From: Alphaproteobacteria bacterium
GTDB taxonomy: Bacteria; Pseudomonadota; Alphaproteobacteria; UBA9219; RGZA01
Direction of reading: 5' to 3'
DNA length: 41,130 nucleotides
Assembly (NCBI GenBank): GCA_010031785.1
Contig: RGZA01000004.1
Location: 1 to 41,130, forward strand
Shown here: positions 1 through 8,011 of the stretch, in pieces
Numbering within the stretch: the stretch's first letter is position 1
How the letters are laid out: every line of letters begins with the position of its first letter
The notes under the pieces: model-generated
What the model saw: only the letters and a program-made list of their open reading frames with translations
Databases searched by the model: none
Told to the model about the DNA's origin: nothing
Made by a program: the position numbers and the translations under genes

Positions 1-540
1 CGCCTGCACATCAATCACCTGTTCAGGGGATACACCAAATTTTTCAAAAACCTCGGCCGCGCCAATCGCTTTATTCTTAAGGGGATCTTGCAATGCAACG
101 CCATCGCGGATCAGTTGCATCAAATCCTTATCCGATGAAACAATCACGACGTTCCAGTTTTGCTCGCGCGCCACGCGCGCATAGGTTGCGATCAGATCAT
201 CCGCTTCAAAGCCTTCGCTTTCAATTGATGGAAAGCCAAAGGCCCGCGCTGCATCACGCACGAGCGGAAATTGCGGGCGCAATTCTTCGGGCGCTTCGGG
301 GCGGTGCGCTTTATATTCGGAATAAATTTCATTGCGAAAGGTTTTGCGCGCCGCATCAAAAATCACTGCCGCATGCGTGGCTTTCACCTCATTCTGCAAG
401 CGGTTGAGCATATTGCAAAAGCCCATTACGGCATTTACCGGCGTGCCATCGCTGCGCGTCATCATCGGCAAGGCATGAAACGCACGAAAGATGAAGCCGG
501 AGCCATCAATCAAATAAAGTGTTGGGGTAGTGTCAGCCAT
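1..540 (-). CDS. polA: DNA polymerase I, N-terminal 5'-3' exonuclease part (partial)
   Basis: This is the first 180 residues of DNA polymerase I, which removes RNA primers and fills gaps in replication and repair; the rest lies beyond the left edge. The protein opens with an MADTTPTLYLIDGSGFIFRA-type start, the usual PolA N-terminus with its first metal-binding Asp. Further on come the exonuclease-domain segments EGFEADDLIATYA and VSSDKDLMQLI, which hold the acidic metal ligands. The ATG overlaps the stop of the upstream zinc-finger gene by one base (TAATG), so the two are probably translated from one mRNA. The reading frame is open to the window edge with no sign of damage. Confidence is high. 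Confidence 0.95.
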   Translation of the reverse strand, partial: MADTTPTLYLIDGSGFIFRAFHALPMMTRSDGTPVNAVMGFCNMLNRLQNEVKATHAAVIFDAARKTFRNEIYSEYKAHRPEAPEELRPQFPLVRDAARAFGFPSIESEGFEADDLIATYARVAREQNWNVVIVSSDKDLMQLIRDGVALQDPLKNKAIGAAEVFEKFGVSPEQVIDVQA

Positions 541-770
541 TAATGGGCAGAAGTGGCGCTTGCGCCTTTAGCCAGTTGATAATGCCGTCCGCAATAAGGG
601 CAATCGACAAAGCCCTGCTTGTTCACAGTAAGAAACACGCGCGGATGGCCAAGCCCCGCACTCTTATTATTTGTGGCGCCATCGCAATTGAACTCTGGCG
701 TGTCGGTAATGATCACTTCAATCGGGCCAGATCTTTTTGCGTCGGATTTTTTATGGGAATATTTTTGCAT
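540..770 (-). CDS. CHCC-type zinc-finger domain protein
   Basis: This small protein of about 76 residues has the pattern of the zf-CHCC family, which is related to the mitochondrial complex I subunit NDUFS6. A Cys in EFNCDG, a His in GHPRVFL and a C-terminal CPYCGRHYQL pair would bind one zinc. Its cellular role is not established. The frame also has an upstream Met at 836, but the Met at 770 fits the family's usual short N-terminus (MQKYSHKK). Neither start has a clear Shine-Dalgarno sequence. The stop overlaps the polA start (TAATG). It is divergent from the ABC ATPase gene, with about 85 bases between them. Confidence 0.82.
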   Translation of the reverse strand: MQKYSHKKSDAKRSGPIEVIITDTPEFNCDGATNNKSAGLGHPRVFLTVNKQGFVDCPYCGRHYQLAKGASATSAH

Positions 771-855
771 GAGGTAGACAATCAAGGATGAGGGGCCTAT
801 CTTTATTTTAACGCGCCCGCCTTTTATGTCTATCATTATATCCTGTCATTATATC

Positions 856-1806
856 ATGCAGCAAAACAGCACCTCTCCTTATGCCATCGAACTGAACGAT
901 TTACGCAAAACCTATAAGGCGAGCAAGAAAGCACCGGAAATCCAGGCGCTCAAGGGTATTAATCTTGCAATTGAAAAAGGCAGCATGGTGGCCTTGCTGG
1001 GGCCCAATGGCGCTGGCAAATCAACGCTTATCAATATTCTGGCTGGCCTTGTGATCAAAACATCGGGCACTGCCAAAATCTGGGATTATTCGATTGATAC
1101 CGAAACACGCATGAGCAAATCCGCAATCGGGATTGTGCCGCAAGAACTCAACCTTGATGCGTTTTTCACACCCGAGCGGCTTCTGGATATTCAAGCTGGC
1201 CTTTATGGCGTGCCAAAAGCTGAGCGCCGCACGGCAGAATTACTTGAAGTGGTGGGCCTGAGCAAGCAAGCCAAGCTCACTGCGCGGTCCTTATCAGGCG
1301 GGATGCGCAGAAGGCTAATGGTTGCAAAAGCAATGGTGCATAATCCGCCCGTGCTGGTGCTTGATGAACCAACCGCAGGCGTTGATGTCGAATTGCGCCG
1401 CGCCTTGTGGGATTATGTAAAAGAACTCAATCGTCGCGGCACCACGATTTTGCTAACTACGCATTATCTCGAAGAAGCTGAAGAATTGTGCGATCGCATC
1501 GCCATCATCAATGGCGGCCAACTGGTTGCGGATGAGCCCAAAGACACATTGCTCAAACGGCTTGATAGCAAGGAACTGCTTATCACGGTTGATAAGGATA
1601 TGACGGATGCTCCCACCACGCTTCAGCAATATCATTGCAGCCTCAAAGGCAGCCGCCAATTATGCCTGCGCTATCCGCCCAGCCGCGTTACCGCAGGACA
1701 GGTGATGGATGCTGTGCAAAAAGCAGGCTTCACCATTATCGATATCTCGTCACGCGAAGCGGACCTTGAAGATATTTTCCTACAATTGACGAAGCGAGCG
1801 GCGTAA
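856..1806 (+). CDS. ABC-2 type transporter ATP-binding protein (orphan, no permease beside it)
   Basis: This is an ABC ATPase of the drug/lipid exporter type (YadG/CcmA-like), which would power an ABC-2 permease in the inner membrane. The Walker A GPNGAGKST, the signature LSGGMRRRL, the Walker B VLVLDEPTAGVD and the switch His in LLTTHYLEEAEELCDR are all intact. The C-terminal 80 residues form the usual accessory region, ending in DLEDIFLQLTK. The chosen start (ATG 856, MQQNSTSPYAIEL) gives 316 residues. A frame-consistent start at 826 would add ten residues. A membrane partner normally follows in the same operon, but here the next gene is convergent and unrelated, so the permease must be elsewhere or lost. 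Confidence 0.88.
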   Translation: MQQNSTSPYAIELNDLRKTYKASKKAPEIQALKGINLAIEKGSMVALLGPNGAGKSTLINILAGLVIKTSGTAKIWDYSIDTETRMSKSAIGIVPQELNLDAFFTPERLLDIQAGLYGVPKAERRTAELLEVVGLSKQAKLTARSLSGGMRRRLMVAKAMVHNPPVLVLDEPTAGVDVELRRALWDYVKELNRRGTTILLTTHYLEEAEELCDRIAIINGGQLVADEPKDTLLKRLDSKELLITVDKDMTDAPTTLQQYHCSLKGSRQLCLRYPPSRVTAGQVMDAVQKAGFTIIDISSREADLEDIFLQLTKRAA

Positions 1807-1833
1807 CAACGATCTATAAATCGCAAAGAATAA

Positions 1834-3441
1834 TTATTCTTTCTTACCAAATATACTAGATATCAAACCACTGAAACTAAGCTTTGGCACAAGCTCTATT
1901 CCTTGGTCATATCTATTCATAACAAAAGAAGGTTTGCCATCAACTGCTTTAATCATCATAAGAAGTAGTGACTTTTGAAGCTCAGTATCAGCAAGACCGT
2001 CGACTTCTTTTTTAAAACTGTAATACAATTCCATAACGCGCTGCTTGTGATTATATTCCTCGTATAATCTTCTATAAAGTCGTATCGAAGCAAATCCAAA
2101 TAGGCTGATTGCGAATGCAGGCATGGGTAATAAGACCCGGAACATCCATACGTCAGGATGAAAGGCTTCGGGTTTATCCCTTAAAGATTGAAAGAGTCCA
2201 TAAAATTCGTATCCAACAAAAAGCAGGGGGGTGAGAAACATGGCATAAAAGACCATTGGAACAAGCGCAGTTCTCATAACGTACATACCAAACCGCAGCC
2301 AATAATCAAAGCTAGCAAATTCTTTGTCATTACCAGTGTAAACAAATTTTATCGGAGCATATTTTGATTTAGCATCTACATAAGCAGAAGAAAGGCCTGC
2401 TGCACCAGCATTTGGTAGCAAGTCCAGTATTTTCTTTTCAAGTTCAGTTTTGAGCTCCTTAATTTCCTCAGCAGAATTTTGGATTAGAGAATTCAGATCT
2501 GTTGTATGGCTTGTCTTTAAAGTTTCTATATCGGCTGAAACCTTTTTTGCAAACTCACTCAATGACTGTCTTGAAAATTCTTTATCTTTCTTTATTTCTG
2601 CAAGCATGTTCATACTTGCAGTGTTTGCATCATTTATTTGGTGGACAACAGCTTTTTTAAGAACACCCTCTTCATCCTTATCATCAAATAAAATGCTTTG
2701 CTGTTGCACCATGCGGTCATAAATCCCACTAATCTCCCCTATTTTTCCAACAACCTCTCCTTGACGACTAGCCAACTCAGCATGTTGGGATTGAAAGTTT
2801 GTTTTAAGCTCTTCGAATTGCTGTTTAGTTTGTGAGATAGCAGTAACATCATTTGCAATGGCATTTTTGCTACTTTCTACTTCAGCACGGAATTGTTTAA
2901 TTTCTTCAATGGGAGCTTTAAGAGCATCTCTTTCTTGCTTTAAAGCATCTATTTCTAAGCTGAGTTTTTCTTTGTCTTGGGTGATTGCATCTAACTGTTG
3001 TTGTAGATTTGAGATATTTTCCTGCGCCTTACTTTCTGCTGCTGTAATTTTTTGTGTAACTTCATCAAGATTGCCGTGTACAGATTTAGCTTGTGTGGCA
3101 ACGGCTTCAATATATTCTTTATACTCAGATGCTTCTTCTTGAGCTGACGCGATAGATCTTGTATTTTCTTCTGCTGAAGATTTTATTATTTCTAAATGCG
3201 CAACAATTCCTTCCAGATCTTCACGCTTATTATTTAATTCATCTATTTTTTGTTTTTGTTCCTCGCATTCTTCAGCAATAGAACCGATTTGCTGACGAAT
3301 TTTAGCTAGCTCAAGTTTAGCAGCTTCAACGTCTTGCTTGGTTTGCTGGAACTGTGCAAGCTCAGCCAGATTATCAGCCATTTGCTCTGGCTCAGCCGTT
3401 ACTGGAATGGCTGCTGCATTTTCTTGCACTGTCTCAGTCAT
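1834..3441 (-). CDS. Large coiled-coil membrane protein, unknown function
   Basis: I do not recognise this 535-residue protein. About residues 20-340 are strongly heptad-like, rich in Glu, Lys, Gln and Ala, so a long coiled coil is expected. Two hydrophobic segments follow at about 390-415 (VPMVFYAMFLTPLLFVGYEF) and 435-455 (LLPMPAFAISLFGFASIRL). They would anchor it in the inner membrane with a cytoplasmic C-terminal tail of about 80 residues. The start is preceded by AGGGGAATTTA, a usable ribosome-binding site. The gene is visibly more AT-rich than thiO or the ABC gene on either side, which may reflect separate acquisition. It faces the ABC gene convergently, 27 bases away. A scaffold or tethering role is only a guess from its architecture. 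Confidence 0.7.
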   Translation of the reverse strand: MTETVQENAAAIPVTAEPEQMADNLAELAQFQQTKQDVEAAKLELAKIRQQIGSIAEECEEQKQKIDELNNKREDLEGIVAHLEIIKSSAEENTRSIASAQEEASEYKEYIEAVATQAKSVHGNLDEVTQKITAAESKAQENISNLQQQLDAITQDKEKLSLEIDALKQERDALKAPIEEIKQFRAEVESSKNAIANDVTAISQTKQQFEELKTNFQSQHAELASRQGEVVGKIGEISGIYDRMVQQQSILFDDKDEEGVLKKAVVHQINDANTASMNMLAEIKKDKEFSRQSLSEFAKKVSADIETLKTSHTTDLNSLIQNSAEEIKELKTELEKKILDLLPNAGAAGLSSAYVDAKSKYAPIKFVYTGNDKEFASFDYWLRFGMYVMRTALVPMVFYAMFLTPLLFVGYEFYGLFQSLRDKPEAFHPDVWMFRVLLPMPAFAISLFGFASIRLYRRLYEEYNHKQRVMELYYSFKKEVDGLADTELQKSLLLMMIKAVDGKPSFVMNRYDQGIELVPKLSFSGLISSIFGKKE

Positions 3442-3663
3442 ATTAAATTCCCCTAAAAGGCCTATTTTTATTGAATTTTAGCAATTATTATTACAAAAGA
3501 CCATCAGCTTTATTAGGCTTTGAATTGCGAAATTACTGCAGATTCATTGGTACAAACTCGCCAACTGTGACAGGCTGAAAAACAAAGGTTATTGCTGTGT
3601 GAACTACTCAGTAACAGCTAGGAAAAACGTCAGGTAAATAACTGAGGTAAAACCGGAGGTTAG

Positions 3664-3669
3664 TATAAT
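3664..3669 (+). promoter_or_regulatory. Possible -10 box upstream of thiO
   Basis: A perfect TATAAT lies 18 bases before the thiO start. The -35 position 17 bases upstream (ACTGAG) is a poor match, so this is a weak call. The 246-base gap between the coiled-coil gene and thiO shows no thi-box (TPP riboswitch) that I could find. Confidence 0.25.
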
Positions 3670-3687
3670 ATTGGCTACATTTATTTT

Positions 3688-4806
3688 ATGACTCAAAAAA
3701 CCATTCACATTATTGGCGGGGGCGTTGCGGGGCTGGCAATCGCTTGGCGCCTTGCGCAAAAAAACATACGCGTTGTTCTGTTTGATAAAAGCGAGATTGG
3801 CCGGGGTGCAAGCTGGGCAGCAGCGGGCATGCTTGCGGCAGTGATTGAAGCAGAGCCGGGTGAAGATGTGTTGATCCCGTTTGTTCTACAATCACAAACC
3901 ATGTGGCCGAACTTTGCTGCGGAATTACAGCATTACACCGGATGCGATGTTGGCTACCGCGAAACGGGCACATTGTTTATTGCGCCCGAACGCGATGATG
4001 AGGGGCAGCTTAAGCAGCGCTATGATTTTTTAAAAGCGCGCAATCTGCCCGTGGAATGGCTAGACCGAGCGACCTTGCGCAAGCGCGAGCCGTTTTTATC
4101 ACCGCGCGTAACCTATGGTTTTTACAGCGGACAAGACCATCAGGTGGATAACCGCGCGCTGGTGGATGCCCTGCATGCAGCATGCAAAAAAGCAGGCGTG
4201 GAGCTTCATGCGCATGCCGATGTACAGGATATAAAAATTTCCAATGATCGCATCACGCATTTAATCGTGAATGGCGAGAGCATCGCGGTTGATGATGTTT
4301 TATTGGCAGCAGGCGCATGGTCTGGTGCAATCAACGGGTTGCTGCAAAATGTGTTGCCTCCGGTTTTCCCTATCAAGGGACAATTGCTTGCATTGCAGAT
4401 GGATATGCGCTTGCCACTTTTAAAGCATGTAATGTGGACACCGCAGGTGTATCTGGTGCCACGCGGCGATGGCCGTTTGATTGTTGGCGCAACGGTAGAA
4501 GATAAAGGCTTTGATTCCACGCTCACCGCAGGCGGCATTTTACATTTGCTGCGCGAAACATGGGAAGCCTTGCCGGGGATTGAGGAATTGCCTTTGATTG
4601 AAAGCTGGGCCGGGTTTCGCCCCACCAGCCGCGATGACGCGCCGATTTTGGGGCCTAGCAGCATCAAAAACCTAAGTTTTGCAACGGGTCAGCACCGCCA
4701 CGGGATTTTAATGACCCCCCTACTCGCCGCCACAATATGCGAGTATATAAGTGAGGGCACGCTGCCCCAAATTGCAGCGCCCTTTACGGTTGCACGATTT
4801 AAGTAA
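3688..4806 (+). CDS. thiO: Glycine oxidase ThiO (FAD-dependent)
   Basis: ThiO oxidises glycine to dehydroglycine (iminoacetate), one of the three precursors that ThiG joins into the thiamine thiazole ring. The N-terminus has the FAD dinucleotide-binding motif IIGGGVAGLAIAWRLA and then LFDKSEIGRGASWAAAGML, typical of the DAO/ThiO family. The C-terminus has the family motif WAGFRPTSRDDAPILG and then GQHRHGILMTPLLAATI. The length of 372 residues is normal. It heads a tight operon, with thiS starting nine bases after its stop. Use of ThiO rather than ThiH points to an aerobic route. Confidence 0.95.
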   Translation: MTQKTIHIIGGGVAGLAIAWRLAQKNIRVVLFDKSEIGRGASWAAAGMLAAVIEAEPGEDVLIPFVLQSQTMWPNFAAELQHYTGCDVGYRETGTLFIAPERDDEGQLKQRYDFLKARNLPVEWLDRATLRKREPFLSPRVTYGFYSGQDHQVDNRALVDALHAACKKAGVELHAHADVQDIKISNDRITHLIVNGESIAVDDVLLAAGAWSGAINGLLQNVLPPVFPIKGQLLALQMDMRLPLLKHVMWTPQVYLVPRGDGRLIVGATVEDKGFDSTLTAGGILHLLRETWEALPGIEELPLIESWAGFRPTSRDDAPILGPSSIKNLSFATGQHRHGILMTPLLAATICEYISEGTLPQIAAPFTVARFK

Positions 4807-4815
4807 GAGTTTGAG

Positions 4816-5025
4816 ATGTTGAATTTGATCATCAATGGCGAGAAGCGCAGTGTGAATGCGCAGACGATCCCTGACCTTTTGCAGCATGAAAAAGTGCCGC
4901 AAGCGCATTGGCAAGCCTTGGCCGTTGCCTGCAATGGCAAAGTGATTACACGCGATGCTTGGGCAGATGTTGCATTTAAAGATGGCGATGCGATTGAAAT
5001 CGTCAAACCATTTGTAGGTGGCTGA
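4816..5025 (+). CDS. thiS: Sulfur-carrier protein ThiS
   Basis: This 69-residue ubiquitin-like carrier is adenylated at its C-terminal Gly-Gly and then converted to a thiocarboxylate that donates sulfur to ThiG. It ends in [10 protein letters not shown], the required di-glycine tail. The start [13 protein letters not shown] matches the ThiS/MoaD beta-grasp start. It sits between thiO and thiG, and its stop overlaps the thiG start (TGATG). The adenylating enzyme is probably the ThiF/MoeB-like protein encoded at 7992-8750. Confidence 0.95.
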   Translation: MLNLIINGEKRSVNAQTIPDLLQHEKVPQAHWQALAVACNGKVITRDAWADVAFKDGDAIEIVKPFVGG

Positions 5026-5810
5026 TGAGCGATCAACTGACCATTGCCGGAAAATCATTTACATCGCGCCTGCTGATTGGCAGCAGCATGTATCCCAACC
5101 AGCAGGTGATGCTCGATAGCATTGCCGCAAGTGGCGCGCAGATTGTAACAGTCGCGATCCGCCGCATTAATTTGCAAGGTCAGCATCTATCGGTGCAAAG
5201 CCTTTTGGCCGAGCGCAATCTTACATTATTGCCCAATACGGCTGGCTGTTACACAGCAGAAGATGCCGTTTTTACAGCAGAACTCGCACGCGAAGCCTTG
5301 CAAACCAATTGGGTGAAGCTGGAAATTATTGGTGATCGTGAAACCTTGTTACCCGACGCGGTGGAGCTTATTCGCGCTGCCGAGATCCTTGTCAAAAAAG
5401 GATTTGCTGTGCTTCCTTATTGCAGTGATGACCCCGTCGCTTGTCAGCGCCTTGTCGATGCAGGATGCGCTGCAGTGATGCCACTGGGCTCCCCCATTGG
5501 TTCGGGCCAGGGCATTTTGAATCTTTATAATCTTGATATTATTCGCAGCCGCATCAGCTTGCCGATTATTCTTGATGCGGGTATTGGCACAGCGTCTGAC
5601 GCCACGCTGGCTATGGAACATGGCTGTGATGGTATTTTGCTCAACACCGCGATTGCAAAATCAAATAATCCGGTATTGATGGCCAGCGCCATGCGCAAAG
5701 GAATGGAAGCAGGCCACGAAGCCTTTCTGGCTGGGCGCATTCCTAAAAAAACCCATGCGCAAGCATCAAGCCCTGTTAGCGGGCTTGCTACAAAAGCCCA
5801 TAAACACTGA
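5025..5810 (+). CDS. thiG: Thiazole synthase ThiG
   Basis: ThiG condenses 1-deoxyxylulose 5-phosphate, dehydroglycine and ThiS-thiocarboxylate to form the thiazole phosphate. The active-site Lys that forms the Schiff base is in [10 protein letters not shown]. The phosphate-binding segments [12 protein letters not shown] and [20 protein letters not shown] are complete. The protein ends with [18 protein letters not shown], the usual ThiG tail. At 261 residues it is normal. Its start overlaps thiS and its stop overlaps the next gene, so thiS-thiG-thiE are translationally coupled. Confidence 0.95.
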   Translation: MSDQLTIAGKSFTSRLLIGSSMYPNQQVMLDSIAASGAQIVTVAIRRINLQGQHLSVQSLLAERNLTLLPNTAGCYTAEDAVFTAELAREALQTNWVKLEIIGDRETLLPDAVELIRAAEILVKKGFAVLPYCSDDPVACQRLVDAGCAAVMPLGSPIGSGQGILNLYNLDIIRSRISLPIILDAGIGTASDATLAMEHGCDGILLNTAIAKSNNPVLMASAMRKGMEAGHEAFLAGRIPKKTHAQASSPVSGLATKAHKH

Positions 5811-6418
5811 TGCTTCCGCGCCCACCGGTCATGCTGATTACCGATGCTGCACAGGCGGTTTTGCCGCTTGAAACGATCATTGACCAAACACTGATGGCAG
5901 GATGCCGCTGGATCATGCTGCGCGATCATGCCGCAGATGATAGGAGCTTCCTTACGCAGGCACAGCGCATTCAAATACAATGTAAGAACTATGAAGCCCG
6001 TTTTTTTATCAGTCGCCGGGCTGCAATTGCAAAGCAGATTGGCGCAGATGGCATCCATCTTTCTGCAACACAAAACATCAAGGATGTGCGCGCTTTATGT
6101 GGCTCCATTTTGATTGGGCAGTCATGCCATAATTCAAATGATGTGGCAGATGCACAAAAAAGTGGCACTGACTATGTATCGCTGAGCCCCATCTTTGAAA
6201 CACAGAGCAAACCCGGCTATGGCCCTGCGCTCGGCCTTGAACGTTTGGCACAGATATGCAGCAGCAATACTTTACCGATTATTGCATTAGGCGGGATCAA
6301 TGCTAAAAATGCCGCCGCGTGCCAGCGTGCAGGCGCTAAAGGCATCGCCATCATGGGTGAGATGATGCGCAGTGCAGATCCCCTTGAAACCATGCGCTTA
6401 TTTCTTAGTCACAATTAA
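5810..6418 (+). CDS. ThiE/TenI-family protein, possibly thiazole tautomerase TenI
   Basis: This 202-residue TIM barrel belongs to the thiamine phosphate synthase/TenI superfamily. It lacks key ThiE residues. The expected Asn-Asp before the Arg of the 'NDR' motif is replaced (FISRRAAIA), and the metal/pyrophosphate motif HLGQxD reads HLSATQN. Other parts look like TenI: GQSCHNSNDVADA carries the His of the TenI active site, and DYVSLSPIFETQSKPGYGPALG resembles the TenI phosphate loop. TenI aromatises the ThiG product. The position directly after thiG, with a one-base stop/start overlap, fits either role. I lean to TenI or a ThiE paralogue that lost synthase activity. Confidence 0.8.
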   Translation: MLPRPPVMLITDAAQAVLPLETIIDQTLMAGCRWIMLRDHAADDRSFLTQAQRIQIQCKNYEARFFISRRAAIAKQIGADGIHLSATQNIKDVRALCGSILIGQSCHNSNDVADAQKSGTDYVSLSPIFETQSKPGYGPALGLERLAQICSSNTLPIIALGGINAKNAAACQRAGAKGIAIMGEMMRSADPLETMRLFLSHN

Positions 6419-6552
6419 GTAACGATTGCTTAAATGTTATGATTTAGAGCACTATATATGCGCCAGGCATTGATTTATTAGTGCAGAGCCCATCCTGTTT
6501 TTGTTAGCATCCGTTTGTATATCACCATCCCTATATAAAGCTTAATGTCACC

Positions 6553-7053
6553 ATGGAACCCAAGTTAAAAGAATTCAGCATTATGGTCGTCGATGACGAC
6601 AACCTTGTGCAAAAACTTGTTGCCGATGTTTTAAAAAATCTTGGATTTGGAAAAGTCTACCGCGCGGATGATGGAAATACCGCCATACGAATGCTCGAGC
6701 GTGTGACAGTTGATTTTATTTTTTGTGACTGGCGCATGCCAGAAATGACAGGTCCAGAATTTATTAAAAAAGTTCGCACCGGGCAAACACGTGCAAACCC
6801 CATGATCCCTATCATTATGTTAACTGGAAATGCCGAGCAACATCAGGTCATTGAAGCACGCAATGTTGGCGCGAATGATTATCTGATTAAACCCTTCACG
6901 GTTCGGCAAATCACCAAGCGGATTATTGAACTCGTTGACCATCCGCGCGAATTTGTTGCCGCGCCAAAATATCTTGGCCCCTGCCGTCGCCGAAAGGTAG
7001 CCGGACATAAAGGCACCGAGCGTAGAAAAAACAGGAAGATCAAAGGGGTATAA
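6553..7053 (+). CDS. Single-domain (CheY-like) response regulator with basic tail
   Basis: Residues 8-130 form a receiver domain. The acidic pair is in MVVDDDNL, the phospho-acceptor Asp in FIFCDWRMPEMTG, the Thr in IIMLTGNAE and the Lys in DYLIKPF. After the domain comes an Arg/Lys-rich tail (YLGPCRRRKVAGHKG, then ERRKNRK), like the 'GPxRRR...RR' tail found on many alphaproteobacterial stand-alone receivers. No output domain is present, so it would act by protein contact. The next two genes, on the same strand and 13 and 12 bases apart, are candidate partners. No histidine kinase is nearby. Confidence 0.88.
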   Translation: MEPKLKEFSIMVVDDDNLVQKLVADVLKNLGFGKVYRADDGNTAIRMLERVTVDFIFCDWRMPEMTGPEFIKKVRTGQTRANPMIPIIMLTGNAEQHQVIEARNVGANDYLIKPFTVRQITKRIIELVDHPREFVAAPKYLGPCRRRKVAGHKGTERRKNRKIKGV

Positions 7054-7066
7054 CAGGGAAAGCATC

Positions 7067-7459
7067 ATGAAAAAGAAATTATCCAAGCCCAGCAGCACAC
7101 GCAAAAAGGCAAGCAGCAAGAAAACAAGCGCCAAAAATGCAAGTAATGTGACGATTTATGCACCGGATCAGCGCCTGAAGAAAAAGCTAGGCAAAGGTCA
7201 ATCCCTGGCTGAGATTATTGCAGAGGCACTGACCAGCGTATCGGGTAAAATGATAGGTGTAGGCCACAGTGCTGTAGGCTTAACCCACGCACCTGTTTCG
7301 AAAAAAGCTACAACAAAAAAAGTGGCCGTGAAAAAAGTGGCAGCGAAAAAAGTGGCCGTGAAAAAAGTTACGGCAAAAAAGAATGTCGTGAAAAAATCTG
7401 CCGCTAAAAAGCCTGTAGTTAAAAAATTAGGGCCTAAAAAACGTAAACCCAAAAAATAA
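7067..7459 (+). CDS. Small basic protein with histone H1-like Lys/Ala tail
   Basis: This 130-residue protein has three parts. Residues 1-27 are Lys/Ser-rich. Residues 28-60 carry the motif VTIYAPDQRLKKKLGKGQSL. Residues 75-130 are Lys-Lys-Val/Ala repeats (KKVAVKKVAAKK and variants) like histone H1/AlgP-type nucleoid proteins. The APD...KKLG.G.SL motif recurs at the N-terminus of the next gene. A good ribosome-binding site (AGGGA) sits seven bases before the ATG. DNA or polyanion binding is likely from composition. What the shared motif does is unknown. Confidence 0.72.
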   Translation: MKKKLSKPSSTRKKASSKKTSAKNASNVTIYAPDQRLKKKLGKGQSLAEIIAEALTSVSGKMIGVGHSAVGLTHAPVSKKATTKKVAVKKVAAKKVAVKKVTAKKNVVKKSAAKKPVVKKLGPKKRKPKK

Positions 7460-7471
7460 TGAGAGATGGTG

Positions 7472-8011
7472 ATGTCTGATACCGTAACTGAGGATGATAG
7501 CGTTACCATTCACGCGCCTGATCTTAGCCTGCAAAAAAAGCTGGGCCCTGGCAAATCCCTTGGGTCAATCCTGACGCCACCCATTATTGATAAAACAGAA
7601 AAAGTCATCGCCGAGTTCGAGCCAGAAATTGTTAAGGAAATCCTTGCTGAATTTTCTGAACTGGAAGCCATTGCATCCAAACTTATGCCCGACACGGTTG
7701 CCACGGATGAATTGCATATCCTTGTCCAAAAAGGATTTGCGATTAAATCAAAAGCAGGCCTGTGCAACTATTCGCTCGCTTCATCCCTTGCGCGTTTCAT
7801 GCATTTATTTTGTGAATCCCTGCTCAATAAACCACTATCACTCAAAGATACCAACACGATTAAATGCTTTGTCAGCATTCTGAAAATCATTTTTGATCGC
7901 AAAATTGTTGGTGATGGCGGCGATAGCGGCAATGTGATCGTACAGGAAGCGCAGCGCATGATCGCCCTTCATTCCACGCCCGATTTAGCCCATGACCGAG
8001 TGCAGTCTTAA
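7472..8011 (+). CDS. Hypothetical protein sharing the APD-KKLG motif with its neighbour
   Basis: I do not recognise this protein of about 179 residues. Residues 10-35 (VTIHAPDLSLQKKLGPGKSL) match the motif in the preceding gene almost position by position. The rest looks all-alpha (VIAEFEPEIVKEILAEFSEL, later ALHSTPDLAHD), without signal peptide or membrane segment. The frame can start at 7466, but the ATG at 7472 has GAGAG at proper spacing. Its last 20 bases overlap the ThiF-like gene. It probably works with the response regulator two genes upstream, judging only by spacing. Confidence 0.65.
   Translation: MSDTVTEDDSVTIHAPDLSLQKKLGPGKSLGSILTPPIIDKTEKVIAEFEPEIVKEILAEFSELEAIASKLMPDTVATDELHILVQKGFAIKSKAGLCNYSLASSLARFMHLFCESLLNKPLSLKDTNTIKCFVSILKIIFDRKIVGDGGDSGNVIVQEAQRMIALHSTPDLAHDRVQS

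Noticed and set aside
3442-3687. Possible TPP (thi-box) riboswitch upstream of thiO
   Set aside because: The conserved CUGAGA...ACCC and GAACCUGAUC...GGAUAAUGCCAGCG segments could not be found; only short partial matches such as GGCTGAAAAAC occur.
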